Shown here: positions 36,680 through 49,197 of the stretch, one piece after another
How the letters are laid out: the number at the start of each line of letters is the position of its first letter
How positions within the stretch are numbered: the first letter of the stretch is position 1
Assembly: GCA_018389105.1 (NCBI GenBank)
Contig: JACATO010000648.1
Span: 1,674,001 to 1,738,000 of the forward strand
DNA: 64,000 nucleotides
Direction of reading: 5' to 3'
From: Nautilus pompilius
Lineage: Eukaryota; Mollusca; Cephalopoda; Nautilida; Nautilidae
Position numbers and translations under genes: made by a program
Notes under the pieces: model-generated
Databases searched by the model: none
What the model was told of the DNA's origin: nothing
Seen by the model: the letters and a program-made list of their open reading frames with translations, nothing else

Positions 36680-39600
36680 AGAAAAAAGATAATATTTTAA
36701 ATTCAAAACATCTCTATGGTAAATCTAATGTTAGTGCCCATTATATAATCATTTATACCAAACATTATACATACTTTTTCAATTATGTGTAAGTAAATTA
36801 TTGTATTATATTTCATTACAAATAGTATGTATAGATAAATTGTGTCTAAGTCGCTGTCGATATACTAAAGTGAATATTATAAAAGTACAGAATGTGTACT
36901 ATCCATAAATACATGCATGACAGGTTTCTTATGAGACATGGACAAAAAAACAACTTTATTTGAAACTGAAATTATCACAACTCTAAATTAATGCATAAAC
37001 TGACAATGATTATTATGAGCTGTAGCTCAGATATACTACAGTTTGTTGGATTTTTTCAGACTTAGACATAAACAAAAACAAAACAGTGGTAAGAAAATAA
37101 GTTTGTGAAATATTAATTTCTGGATGAATATGAACTAAGCACAATTTCATAAATACCAAAGTTTTTATTTATTAATTTTTTGATGCTTTGGGAATGCAGA
37201 AGTCTAAATGTTTTTCCACTTTTTATGACAGTTTCTAAATTACAACCTTTAAAAAGTCATGCCAGTTGATGAAAATGCCACAAACTGTTTGTTTTTTTTT
37301 GCAAATACACCTTTCATTGGCTAATAAAGTAATGGATGCCTTTCTCTTTTTTTTTTACATATATACACAGGCTCTCGAATACAGAGAAATACATACATAA
37401 ACACACCAATACATGCACACACACAAAAACTCAAACACACTACATGTGTATAGACACACAAACATATGAATATAGAGAAGCAAACATGCAAAAAGTTGGT
37501 TTCCAAGATAGTTGGTTATTTAAAGAAATTTAAAATCTGAATATAAGCAGGTTTACCACATTAACCAAGTCACCCACACAAAGTAAGCTGACATATATAC
37601 TTATTTCTGTTGGGTCACTAAAGAGAAAATTTTAATTTTTTATGGTTACAGCTAATGCTTCTATCAGTTCTGCCAATCTAAATAAACTTCATTTTTCATG
37701 CAACTTATCATTAAAAAAATTTTTTTAAAATATCCCTGAATATTGTTGATCAGAATGTAAACAGAAGACAAGAACAATCAGCCAAGTAAGATGTGTGTAC
37801 ATAGATTCCAAGTTTTTTAAGCCCATGGCGCAAGAGTCTAAACACCAGCCAAACGTTGTAATTCAAAATTAGTAAAATCTTTTTAAAAAAAGAAAATCAG
37901 ATGTGAAAAGTTTCACAAATTAGTAAAATATTTTTGTTTAAAAAAATATATATATATTTTAAAATGTCCAAATCAATTAAAGCTCAGTCATTTACAGTGT
38001 TTGTGATTTAAAACAACAAAAATGTCACTTTAATGGACATCATGATAGCAATGATACTGTATTTGTATCAGGTCCAAGAAAAAAAAAGAAGAGAAGACTA
38101 TGTGATGGAAAGATTGATACAGTTAATTTTATTTTACTTTAAAGCACAATTTAAAAAAAAAAAAACCAAACGACAGAAAAATTTTTATTAGCAGATACTA
38201 GTTTATATTTAAAAAAAGGAGACTGAAATGAAAGAGTAGGATGAAAATATTAAGTTAAATTGTAAAACAAGATGAGGAGAGATTAGTTTCACTGAAAAGA
38301 GGAAAAGCTAGCCCTTAGATCATGTTTTTTCCATGATCAGAACTGTTCTAGAACCAAAAGTGGAAAAAAAAAATTTTTTTCCATATTTTATCAACAAAAT
38401 CCATCTTTAAGTAGGGTTTAACGAAATGTATTCATGGACATTATACAATATCTGCTGGCACATTAGCATGTATTAAGCACAAAAACTCTTAATTATTTTT
38501 GGCATTTTGTTTGTCAATGTTTCTCTCTTTGCTGAATTTTAAACTTCTTGCAATCATTATTCTTATTACTTCTACACCATTTCTTGATCGTTGCCAATGC
38601 TTCTGGTGATTTACTGCCATTTTGACTGATTGCTTCATGATGTCATTGTTGTTAGTGTTTAGATGTTGTTTTTTTACCTTCAATGCTTCTGATATGTTGC
38701 CATTGTCATCGATGTTTTAGTTGTTGCTATAATGTTTCATATTGTCAAGGTCATTACTGCTTTATAGTTGTAAATATTCCAAGCTGCTACCGTTAATATG
38801 CAGTATTCAAAACAAATAAGCTTAACACTATCTGTCGACATTAGTCTCCTCAGCAGTAAAGTCATACAGATTCTTTGTTCTCTTTTGTAGTCAGTCTCTG
38901 AACGACTATTGGGAATTATAACTTGGACATCAAAGCAGTTCTGTTTTGGGTGCACAAATGTGAAAATCATAACAACCAGAATGAAGTTTAACAAGAACAC
39001 AATTGGTAAACTATTGTGTTATTCACTTCCCTTCACAAGACAAGAACAATTTCAAATTATGAGTTGCTTGTATTATAAAAAAATTTTGAATTCTTAAACA
39101 GATACTAACCTACCTGACTTCCACCATATTTCCACCATACTAACTCATCATACTCCCACTGTAGTAACATCGTTTTAAAATCAACAATCATGATTTTCAA
39201 TATTTTAGAAAGAAAAATTTAATATTCACTATAAGGCAGCTTTCTTCCAAAACCACAAAAATTGTACTCATTATTTATACTTAACAAAAAAATCTACATA
39301 ATTTTTTTTTAATTACAGGAAATGCTAATAAAGTTAAAATACATTTTTTCTACACTTAATGTACTGACCCCATAAGGGTAATAAATAATCAAAGCTGGTC
39401 TTTTTTTTATTTTTAGAGAAAATTTGCAACAAGAAAATATCAATCTGTAGGTCCAAAGCATATGCAATTATTGTGGTGAGTGATTTCATACCTTTGTATA
39501 TAAAACATGAAAGCTCTTTGAACTATCTCATTCTCCATATAAACTCATGGTGCTGTCATGGCTATCTCTTAAAACACTAAACTATGACTTCAACGTAAAA

Positions 39601-41860
39601 TGCAAGAACCAGTCAACTAATAAAACCCTTTACCACATGCATACATATGTATAATGTAGTTGGCACATGATGTCACAGAATGACATTTACACTTTTGTTT
39701 CCAAACAAATGCTTTTTGTGATACAGGTCATAAAAATTTTGTTGATGATAATATTGTCATCATCCCTTCAGAGCTAATAATTTCATATATAACTTAGAAG
39801 TTTCTCCAGATTTGCAATTTTGGAAAACTGCAGTAGTTTCATGACACATAACTATCACCGACAAGAATCAGATTTTTTTTTCTTATTTAAAGCAACCTGC
39901 CTGACATTTGTCTAGTTCCATGTTCATTTGATACTGGTCAGTGTGATGAGACTGATTCCCTCAATTAACCCATGTTATCCGGGCCAAGCAATGTTGGTAA
40001 ATCAGGATTTTACCATAATAAGAATACTGGCAACAAATACATACCTCAGTCAGTCTGTGAGATACCAACAGACACTTTTGTCAGTGATTCTTCTCTCTGA
40101 AAGCAGCACTGTTAACTGGTAAATCTTAAAAATGGTGCAGATTACTGTTAGCTTCATAAAATATTTTTTGCTCCTGTTTTTTAAAGGGTCCAGTGAGCAC
40201 AAAGAATGTTCATTTCATATATTTTGCCACAAAATTAGCATACTGTTTTGCTAATTCACAAAACTGATACAGCAGCGTTAATGCATCTCAGTAAAGTTTA
40301 AATAAATAAATGAAATAAATAAAGAGTTTATTAAAGTAACATGGATAATTTAAAAGTGGCCAGGAACCCCAGACTATCACATAAATAAACTATAATATAG
40401 CCCATGCTGTTAAAAAGCAGTATCAGAGACAAAATTTAAAAGCTCAAGCAGATACATAAAACAGATAGAAGTTAAATGAAGCAAACAAAAATACAGTTAT
40501 TCTCACAAGGAGCATTTTTTTATCATAAATTATTTACAAGACAATTATCTAGAGGTTAAAAACCATTTAAAACCTAAAGTTAATTCATTCTATTTATCCA
40601 ATAATTTTTCTTTCATTCTTTCTTGGTATGGGGATGAAGGGGAGAAGAAGAAACCACATCTGCTGACGTTTTAAAAAAAAAAAAATCACCATGATACCTT
40701 TAGAATGGTTTATGAATATCTCATTAAAAATAATTATTAATCAAATGGAGTGAATATAATTTTCCTATTGCATTTCCGGAAATGCTCATTCATATCGTCT
40801 AATCAAAATCTGTAATCACAAGCAGAATGAACACATTATAAAAAAAAATGTATTTTTATTTCAAGAAATAAAATTAAATTTGTTAAAACAAAAATATGCA
40901 ACATTTCCTAAAATGGCATGCACTTTCTTTTCCCCAATTTAATTGAAGCCTCATAAAGCCAACGGAAACATGGAATTGAGAAAGAGTTTCCAACATATTG
41001 ATTTCAGTAATTGCCCCGTGACAAAAAAGTTTTTCTCTTTCTAAAGTCTAACTTTGTTGTTTTCATGCCAATGAAAATCATTATCACAGAAAATGACTGC
41101 AGTCTAAACGAAAACAACTCATCCACATTATCACTAACAGAAGAAAAAAGAAGAAGTTTCCATCGTCTCAAAACTTTATGAATTGAGGTTTCATATTAAT
41201 GTCTGGAAATCAGAACTTGCTCCCAACAAATTTCATCCAACATTTCATTGATTAAAAAAAAAAAGGCAAAATTAACAGTAATTATTTTGAAATCGGAGAT
41301 AATGTTGCACAAGCTGTTTAGATAAACAGCATGAATCAAGACGGTTAATAAAGGTATTGTTAACACAAAACAAGGTGAACAGTTAATGAATGTGTCACTT
41401 GTTCGCAGAGCTCTTTGTGAAAAGATACAAAAGTATGAAGTGGAAATAGAAGCAATCAATGTAGTTTATACATTTTTAACTAGATTAAAGGGGCAGAAAA
41501 CAAACAAATAGCAATTTGATTCGTGAAATATTTTATATTTATTATATAAAATAACAAAAAGAGATCAACATTTTTCAGATGGCAAACATTTAGTAATTGC
41601 AAAAAACCGATCTGCTGATAAGCTAAAAGGTGAAAACAAAAGAACGCTACATCAAAATCACTTTGATTCTCAACCTACATATATAAGCTTTCCACTGTTA
41701 CAATAAATAAATATATAATATTTTCAAGTTTTACTTAATCACCAAAGTTTCTAATTTAAAAAAAAATAAATATTAAGCGTCCTTTCAGACTCAGTTAGAA
41801 ATATGTAATGCATTGCTTTTCTCTTGTTAGACATATTTCGTTGCCCAGCCAAAAGCATGA
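36680..41860. other. AT-rich sequence without assigned gene
   Basis: Five kilobases with no recognisable gene, RNA or element. Short CA-rich and homopolymer tracts occur (for example 37415-37440). Frames of 60-88 codons look random. Confidence 0.35.
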
Positions 41861-41871
41861 ACCCCCAAAGA

Positions 41872-42036
41872 TATTTTCCATCACTCTGCAAAATCAGTCA
41901 TTGCCAGAGCTTTAGAAGTCACCTACTAATATAATTACAGGTAAAGGTAGCAGGTATTTTCCATCACTCTGCAAAATCAGTCATTGCCAGAGCTTTAGAA
42001 GTCACCTACTAATATAATTACAGGTAAAGGTAGCAG
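41872..42036. repeat. Exact tandem duplication, 82 bp units with period 83
   Basis: 41872-41953 and 41955-42036 are identical over 82 bp, starting TATTTTCCATCACTCTGC and ending AGGTAAAGGTAGCAG. Absence of any difference means a recent event or an assembly artefact. Each unit contains CTACTAATATAATTACAG followed by GTAAAG: a branch-point-like motif, an acceptor AG and a donor GT abutting. Confidence 0.95.
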
Positions 42037-42299
42037 TTTGCACTCAGCTGTCTACTGTACACTGTGTCTGTGCTAGAGTGATGATGAAACAACAGCAGTT
42101 TCAGTCAAGAGCAAACACCTGAAGATAAAATCAGCATTTATGTCACCTGGACTAAGTTGCAGCATCAGTTTTATTTATGAACTATCAGTTTTAGATATCT
42201 CCTGCATTTATAATTTTCTATTTATGTTTTCATTCAGCTTAAGTCAGTCTGGTAATGAACTATTGGTGTAAAACAATCAAAGAACTATAAAATGATGGG

Positions 42300-42535
42300 T
42301 TACTGGTAAGCAATGTGAAGGCCCAGTGCAGCAGTCATGTTGTTGCACAGAAAAGACCCTACAAGGATCCTTCATTTTAACATGCAAGGAAAAAAAAAAA
42401 CAACCATGTAGCCAGCTGGTGGAGAAAAAGAGAAGTATGCCCAACCGAGCTGGTCTTGCTGAGAATTTAACTCAAGCCCTCAACTTTAGCAGTCCCCAGT
42501 AATCTAACCACTAGACCCCCCCCTGATAAAAAGCA
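42300..42535 (-). mobile_element. SINE copy with tRNA-like head, ATG-tail family
   Basis: Minus strand: GTCTAGTGGTTAGATTACTG (A-box region, about 42498-42517) and GGGCTTGAGTTAAATTC (decayed B box, about 42464-42480). These are followed by CTCCACCAGCTGGCTACATG and the family body TGTTAAAATGAAGGATCCTT then GTAGGG near 42360-42383. The ATG-type tail is not clear. Confidence 0.6.
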
Positions 42536-42539
42536 ATTT

Positions 42540-43330
42540 AGAAAAATATTGCGGAAAATGGATGAAAATATCAGAGCTGACCTGGGTAAATAGATCAGTT
42601 TATACCTTGCCATCCTGTGGTTATCATAAGTTTTCTCAGCTGGTAATATTCGATTGCTAGGCTTCCAAGTAGTTATATAAATAGCACGCATGAATTGGCA
42701 CAGACAGATTTCTGTCACCATCTATAAAAAATCTAAAGAGCTTGTAACAATTACTTTAACAAACTATTGGAAAAAAATACAACAGCAGTATAAATACAAA
42801 TTAATTTTATTTTTATAAAGCGCACCACTTATTCAGTCATAACTAGAAATTAGCTTTGATATCATCTGCGAGTGCTGACTCAGAGAAAACGTTATGATTT
42901 TTTCCTTTCTTTAAGTGTAGATTATTATCCTCATTAAACATAAGCAAGCAACTATCAGAAGGGGCACAACTAATGGCGGCTAACAGGGTACAGCAAATAA
43001 ATAATACTTCCATTGTTCATCATTTACAAATGATAGTAATTCTGTGTTGACAATCAGAGTTTTAATTTTAAATTTCTATGTCTAAAATCCTGTATAATCA
43101 ACTTCTGCTCTTGCTAACCAAAATGGCAGCTTAATTAACATGAAAATGACAATGATGTAAGGCACCTATAATTCCAGCAGTATGCTCTATGTTGTTGTTT
43201 TCCTAGACTGTATATCACGTCATGAGAGAGACAGAGAATTTACCTATCCCTAAGATCCCATAACTGAAATAAAATGTTTTCATACATTCTACTTAGCCTT
43301 GAGAAAAGAATAAAAACGATGGACAACAGA
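42540..43330. other. AT-rich sequence without assigned gene
   Basis: No gene or repeat family recognised. Confidence 0.3.
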
Positions 43331-43339
43331 GATCTTATC

Positions 43340-43500
43340 TTTTCTAAGATTCTCCTCATCAGGAATTGGTGGATCATTGTGGTATATTCACCTATCATAG
43401 TTTGGTGGCCTGTCTTTACTGTGTGATTTCTCTTGCTTTGTTGTGCCAGCCTGTCCACATGTGGATTTTCTGGCATTCTTGTATCTTCTCCATGTCCTAG
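43340..43500 (+). repeat. Dispersed repeat fragment (pair member 1 of 43 kb/63 kb pair)
   Basis: TTTCTCTTGCTTTGTTGTGC then CAGCCTG, and CTTGTATCTTCTCCATGTCC further on, align in order with 63135-63240 on the same strand. Family unknown; it may be part of a LINE. Confidence 0.45.
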
Positions 43501-43620
43501 TAGGTTCTTTTCCCATTGAAGCAGGCACTAGTGAACCTGCTTATCCCTGGTCATGGAAGCACCACAACCAGGATGTTACACATTCCTCACACACTTAAAA
43601 AAAAACAGAACAAGCTTACC
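43500..43620 (+). mobile_element. Probable diverged SINE copy, ATG-tail family
   Basis: CCTGGTCATGGAAGCACCAC parallels CCTGGTCATGATCAGCTTCA of the 15.5 kb copy. TTCCTCACACACTTAAAAAA with AACAGAACAAGC parallels its body TTCCTGTCACATCTGAAAAT with GAAAAGTTCTAG. Weak and short. Confidence 0.3.
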
Positions 43621-43829
43621 TTCTATCAGTCACTTTCTGTGCATAATAAAAGAATCTTTGAATAAATTAGGAACATTTTCTCTTTCCCTAATGAAGGCTA
43701 TAAACTCAAGCCACAATCTTGCAGCTAAAAATGAAGCTGAGGCCTTAAATATCTCCAAGAAAAAGAACATTTTGAATTACCCCCCCTTCAGAAAACCATG
43801 CATGAATTAGAAAAGTGTTGCGTTAACTG

Positions 43830-44390
43830 TCGGTTTTTGATTGCTTTTGCTGAGAAAAATCCAGCAGCTCCTGAGTAGTTCATTATGAGTAAAGTGCAGA
43901 CCACAGAAGCTCCATTTTGTCTTCATTACGGATCAGTGGTTTTATTACAAAGGGACTTCAAAGTTGTGATCTATACTACAAAGTAACAAGTTGGCTCATG
44001 TCAGGAAACACTATCGATCCATCGTGCTGTAACTAACTGGCAATATTTTCACTGAGGCTATTAAAATTAAGATCCAAGGAAACGACAACTTGCAGTTTTA
44101 TAGCCATAAAAACCTAACGGTTTAATGAAATGAAACGTAGCAATAAATTTTTTAAAACAAAAATAAACACAATAAAATTAAAGAAATAAAAACACTACTA
44201 CTAGTAAAAGTGGAGATAAAGTAGGAATTTTAAAAAATGTGAAAAAGACTTTATATTTCTTCTTTAGAATTTATTCATTTAATCATTATTTTTTTACACA
44301 TCTATATATTTTTGGTTTAAAATTTCTTCCATTTCGTTTCAAAAAACAAAAAACAGAAAAAAAAAACAAGAAAGCAGACAAAATTTGAAA
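43830..44390. other. AT-rich sequence without assigned gene
   Basis: No recognised feature. Confidence 0.3.
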
Positions 44391-44453
44391 TGATTACACC
44401 TGTTTGGAAAATGCATAATGACAGGAAAATCTTAAATAAACATGAAAAATTAC

Positions 44454-44560
44454 CACTGAATTATAAAAATATATATTAAGCTGTAGTATCTGTTTCCCAA
44501 TAAACAAAATGGCAAAGCCAACGAACCATGAAAAGTCTGTCAACTTTATAAGTGATGAAG
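44454..44560 (-). CDS. Possible 107 nt exon coding a membrane segment
   Basis: On the minus strand a strong pyrimidine-rich acceptor CGTCTCTTCTCTCTCAG ends at 44561, and a moderate donor AGTG then GTAATTTT follows 44454. With two bases completing a split codon, the frame reads SSLIKLTDFSWFVGFAILFI then GKQILQLNIYFYNSV: hydrophobic in the middle and compatible with one transmembrane helix. Entry phase 1 matches the exit of 45653-45713, and exit phase 0 matches the entry of 33257-33326. An alternative acceptor lies 45 bp upstream and preserves the frame. Family not recognised. Confidence 0.25.
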
Positions 44561-45087
44561 CTGAGAGAGAAGAGACGATAGCAAAAAATGATTCCTGAAA
44601 ACAACAATCCATTACCAGACTAATTTAAAATGCAATGCAGGATATTGTTTCCAACAAATCCACTATATGGCTGCCCACATGGGTGATAAAAAAACCCAAC
44701 GATTGAATGACCAATACCTACGTACTATCGCTTTTAAACAATTCACGATATTTCAACAAATGGCTTGGCAATGTCTTTTCTGTTTAAACACCCAATGACA
44801 GATTCCTTTGCCTTTCCCAAGCTGTCTACAAGACTAACAGAGCTACAGCCGAAGGGAAGGGAGAACACCAGCAATCAGATCTCAAAAAACTGCATGCAAC
44901 TGGAGATTACATGCAGTTTTGCAACAATTTGTTGTTGCTGTTGTTTTATATGCACTGACAACGAGGACTGTAGACTTGTCAATGGAATTAAAAAATATAC
45001 CAACATAAACATAATGGAAAACATTTTGTAGTACATATAATTTCCAAAAGTCATATGCTAATTAACTGATTATACATGGAATATTTC

Positions 45088-45105
45088 ATACATACCGGTA
45101 TGTAT
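45088..45105. repeat. Perfect 18 bp palindrome
   Basis: ATACATACCGGTATGTAT equals its own complement. Roughly one in four windows of this size would hold such a palindrome by chance at even base use. Confidence 0.9.
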
Positions 45106-45652
45106 ACTAAAATGTGACATTTTAATTATATTATTCACATCACTGTTACTAATAAATACTATCATAAAAATAATAATTGAAAATAATAATTATATGCTAT
45201 TGTATTTTAATGATACAAATTATATATATATTCTTACTTTCACTTTATTTTATGTGACAGTTAAAATATGGACTTTTAATTTAATCGAAGATAACAGGAG
45301 CCCCCCCCCCACATGTCCAGGTAAAAAAAAAAAACAAAAAAACAAAAGTGAGGTAGACAGAATTAAGGAAAATGGAATTTAAAGAATCTTTTTGACAGAT
45401 TAATCTGTTAGTGTTCAACTAAAATTAGTTTTTGCAAGCTTCATTTTTTTTTCAAAACTGAAATTGTCACATGACATGGAACCAAAATTTAAAAAAAAAA
45501 TGAAAAATAAAAGCTATAAAATGGATACTGTTGATGGCTGGCAGGACACGTTTAAACCACATTAGAGACTAAACGGAATTTTAATCCATTGCTAACACAA
45601 AAACTGTACTTTTTAAATTACTGTAAGCATTCCACTTGCCTGCACATCTTAC

Positions 45653-45713
45653 CTAAATCAGAACGGGTTCCTGCTTCGTTAAATAGACTAACGTAGCTCA
45701 CAGACCAAACAAG
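45653..45713 (-). CDS. Possible 61 nt coding exon, minus strand
   Basis: Minus-strand acceptor GATACCCCCTTTGCAG ends at 45714, and the donor is TTTAG then GTAAGATG from 45652. Only one frame is open, LVWSVSYVSLFNEAGTRSDL plus one base (entry phase 0, exit phase 1). The first ten residues extend the hydrophobic stretch of the neighbouring 31 nt candidate. No family recognised. Confidence 0.3.
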
Positions 45714-45902
45714 CTGCAAAGGGGGTATCAAAATCTTTAAAAAAAAGATGAGTATTATTAATATTTTGCATGCATAATCTTCCTATCTTTTTTCCTACGC
45801 CTGTTTAAATTTGAAATAAATTTTTAAAAAACAAGATAACACTTGACAGCATTTAAAAGAATATTTTCTTGCCACGAAGCTGATGCAGAGAACTTTACTC
45901 AC

Positions 45903-45933
45903 CATTAAAATTAGGCTCAATACTTGTTCTTTT
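45903..45933 (-). CDS. Possible 31 nt microexon, minus strand
   Basis: Minus-strand acceptor CATCTCCCATCCTTAAAG ends at 45934, and the donor is AATG then GTGAGTAAAG from 45902. In the frame fitting its neighbours it reads KEQVLSLILM (entry phase 2, exit phase 0), linking to 50479-50530 upstream and 45653-45713 downstream. It is only 190 bp from the next candidate. Short exons are very easily invented, so the support is mainly the agreement of phases. Confidence 0.25.
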
Positions 45934-45999
45934 CTTTAAGGATGGGAGATGCAGATTTCAAAAGATTTATACTCCTCTTACTGTGCGCAACATACAAAA

Positions 46000-46420
46000 T
46001 AAACAGTTCCGAAATATTGCTTTTCCGATTCATTATACTATCAGCAAACCTACTGTAAGTTGATGTGCAGTCACCATTAGTCAAAGATCACTAGTTTTTT
46101 TTAACCAAGATTTGACAAAATTCAATGTGATAAGACAATGAATATGGTCATGCATTATAGGATCTCTTATAAAGGAGTTACCCAAGGTTCCTTGTAAAGT
46201 TTACAGACATCTTAAATGAATCCATTTTACAAGGCAAAACCTTTTTAAGTGAACTTAAAGAGGAAAAAAAGAAAGTGATGCTACTTTATTGTGTTATAAA
46301 AGACTATCATCAGGCAATGAATACAGGGAAGGAACCATTGCTGCAGATGCTTCAAACTTATGGAGATGAAGTCAGTCATTGGCAGATGTTGAGAAGACTT
46401 GTAATGTCTATGTATTCACT
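46000..46420. other. AT-rich sequence without assigned gene
   Basis: No recognised feature. Confidence 0.3.
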
Positions 46421-46429
46421 TGCAGGCAC

Positions 46430-46700
46430 AAATTATATATGCTTAGTGGCCTGATGAATGAAGCATACTTCTCTCACTGGCATAATGGCTGGTGCAAATG
46501 GGACAACAATTAATGGACTCCATGGCAGCATTCCAGTTCAGTATGCAGTAATCCATTAACAAATAAAGGCACCCAGAAAAAAAGGCCAATGCCACTTTGC
46601 TCCACTTGCAGGCGAGCCTAATGCAGGTGGATTCATCGCATCAGAAAAAAACTTTGGAGAAACGCTTTGTGAAAGCTCCAGTAACAACAGGAAAATGTTG
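46430..46700. promoter_or_regulatory. Candidate conserved non-coding element
   Basis: Nearly 270 bp without simple repeats, balanced composition, open in parts on both strands but with no recognised protein. Motifs include ACAATTAATGG (SOX/homeodomain-like, near 46505), TCCATTAACAAATAAAGG (near 46550) and the E-box GCAGGTGG (near 46624). Enhancer-like by composition only. Confidence 0.25.
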
Positions 46701-46929
46701 GGTGGGTAGGTTTTAATTCCGCAATGTGCTGAAAGCAAGGAATCACTTCATGGAACATTCCACACACAATATGCTCTTAAATGAAAGAAGCCGTAGCCAC
46801 CAACAGCTCCAGCAAAAAAGGCTGTTTTACAAGAATATTCCTACAGAATCACCCATAAAAGCTTTTTTCCCCTTACATTATTTCATCTTAAGTGTCTGTT
46901 GCTTGCGACTGAGTTACTGGGACTGATTT

Positions 46930-47540
46930 AATTTGATTTCAGTTTGTTGTTTGTTTAAAATATTCATCCAAAATGAAACTGCGAGGTACTAAATAGTATT
47001 GCAAAAATTGATAGGTAAATAACCAGTGCATGCTTAGATGCAAAGAAATACCTGAAAACAGATTAAATTAATGAAATATATTAAAATACACCGACTATAC
47101 ATTAAAATGTGAAGCACTTTACATTTAAAACACATACACATATGCACAAAAAACATTAAATCTCCTAATTCATTTAGCCATGCTCATGATAAATGAAGTC
47201 TCCCTAATTGATCTTATGTACAGTATTTAAGTCACTGATGGCAGATTAGGACTAAAAGTAATATTGTAATTTTTATTTGTTTGTGTTTGTCTTTGCAAGC
47301 AGCATAAAGCTATTTTTCTAGAAGTTTACAGCAAAAGAAGGCCATTGAAAGAAATTAAATAAATCTAAAATAACAGCACCATTTTCATCATAAAGATCTA
47401 TCAAAGAAAACAAAAAGATAAATGCTTCAGTCACTAAGCAGACATGTTTCTTACCCTGCCTCTGACCAGTGCACTCAGTCAAACAGTGTCCTTTAGCTGA
47501 CTTTTATTTGCATATCGTTGCCATCAAACCATCATAAATA
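46930..47540. other. AT-rich sequence without assigned gene
   Basis: No recognised feature. Confidence 0.3.
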
Positions 47541-47557
47541 TAATTAGTTCATACGCT

Positions 47558-47900
47558 TCAGAGTTTTATGATTTCTTTATGAGTTTTTATGTCCTCAATC
47601 AATGGATATCCGTTTTCTGACACAATGAACACTCCAAACAATCTTTGAGCCTCCAAAACCGACTGATGCTGTTTCTCACTTTGATGTTGCCTTCTTTGTC
47701 TTTCTATGACATTTGTCATCCCCTCCTCCACCCACTCTTGTAATGTCACAGCATCATCCAGGGAAGTCCTTGCTTTCATACTTTAGTGGCTTCATACACA
47801 CTTCTGAATCTTTTTGTTGCCTTTTTCCAAGTTTTCACGCTCTCCACATCGTGAGAGCAAACAGTAATCAATACCAAGGACAAATCTACTAAATATACCC
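47558..47900 (-). pseudogene. Unidentified broken open reading frame
   Basis: On the minus strand a 73-codon frame (47779-47558) reads TSLDDAVTLQEWVEEGMTNV then IERQRRQHQSEKQHQSVLEA, polar and probably helical, ending at a stop. Immediately upstream in another register is SHDVESVKTWKKATKRFRSV then YEATKV, ending at a stop just before the first frame starts. The two have similar, protein-like composition and would follow each other with one register change, which suggests a decayed coding sequence. I do not recognise the family. It may be a retrocopy, a transposon gene or chance. Confidence 0.25.
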
Positions 47901-47909
47901 AATTAAATC

Positions 47910-48316
47910 AAAATGAGCCAATTAAAAAAAAAATTCTGAGTTACTGATAAGAAATTTGAAGTAATTTCCATATCTTCATCAAAATCAAACTGATAAAGTA
48001 ACAAAGTTGAGTTTAACCCTACACATTTCACATAAGCTATGTTCTGGTCTACACAATGGTTATGTCACAATTCATACATTCCGGTTCAAACAAGAATTAT
48101 CATCACAAAATATATTCTGATAATTATACAGTTTCCTTTTCTCACATTGGCAACACCTAGAAGGGCAATTCAATTACTTATTTAATTATTAATTTTTAAT
48201 TGAGACTTCAAGATGACAAAAAAAATGCAATATTTATATATATATCCAAGAGAAGTGTTCTTTCCTAAATGATGTTTCCTAGTCTCTATTTAAAAAAGAA
48301 AAAAAATCTAAATTAG

Positions 48317-48364
<48 letters not shown>

Positions 48365-48860
48365 ATATATATTTTCCCTTTCTTTTTTGTCTGTGGGCAT
48401 TTTTCAGAGAATCTAAATGAAAACCAGACAAAATTCATTCACAAATGAATCAAAATTAGAAATATAGGATATCGTAAAATGACAGACATACAAATTTTAA
48501 TATATATATAATACACTATATTATATTATAATCTCTGTTGCTGCTGTATTTTCCAGACACCAAATGCTACAGTGATGGCAGAAAATATTGCAACATGCTT
48601 TTAAACAAAAAAGTAAGTCTATTCACTTTGTGTATTATTGGTTTTTAACACAAATTAAGCCAATCAGGCATTGTTTAGATATTTAAAACACCTTGATATA
48701 GAAACTTCTTGAAGAGGTACAACTACAGAGTAATAAAAACAAAAGGCTGCAAAGTTCTAAATGCACATTTTGCAGTAATAATATGATTTAACGGAAGACA
48801 TGCATAAGCGACAAATTAGGAAAGTTGCAAGCATTAAATGGTGTGCAGTAATCACGGTAT
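47910..48860. other. AT-rich sequence without assigned gene
   Basis: Contains the (TTA)n repeat listed separately and no recognised gene. Confidence 0.35.
48317..48363. repeat. (TTA)n microsatellite
   Basis: About 15 uninterrupted ATT units. Confidence 0.95.
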
Positions 48861-48861
48861 C

Positions 48862-49197
48862 ATCATCATATCGTTCCTGTGCATAAGTCAACAGTTTTGG
48901 ACCACTTTCGTGATCTAAGATACACTAGGGAGAAAGGATAAGTATGTGGTAGATTTCCCCTAAACCTTTCACAGTGCCCAGGATAAAGACCTATAAGACA
49001 TCCATCCCCCTACCAGAACTACTCTTCGTTCCAGATGTGGGAGGGGATGAGAAAAACTAGAAAACCCACAGGACAGACTGGAGAAGAACAGCGGGAAAAA
49101 AAAAGGTATGTTACGGAGGGTGGTCCAAACCGAGTCAGTTTCCAGTATAAAATGAACCTGAGAAGCCCTTAGGAATCTAGTAATATAACCGCCGGAC
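48862..49197 (-). mobile_element. SINE copy with head and ATG tail
   Basis: Minus strand: TAGTCCGGCGGTTATATTAC (A-box region, about 49175-49194) and CTCAGGTTCATTTTATACTG (decayed B box). Then GTGGGTTTTCTAGTTTTTCT, CCCACATCTGGAACGAAGAG and TAGTTCTGGTAGGG, matching the shared body. It ends in ATATGATGATGATACC near 48857-48872. About 335 bp, one of the most complete members of this family here. Confidence 0.65.
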
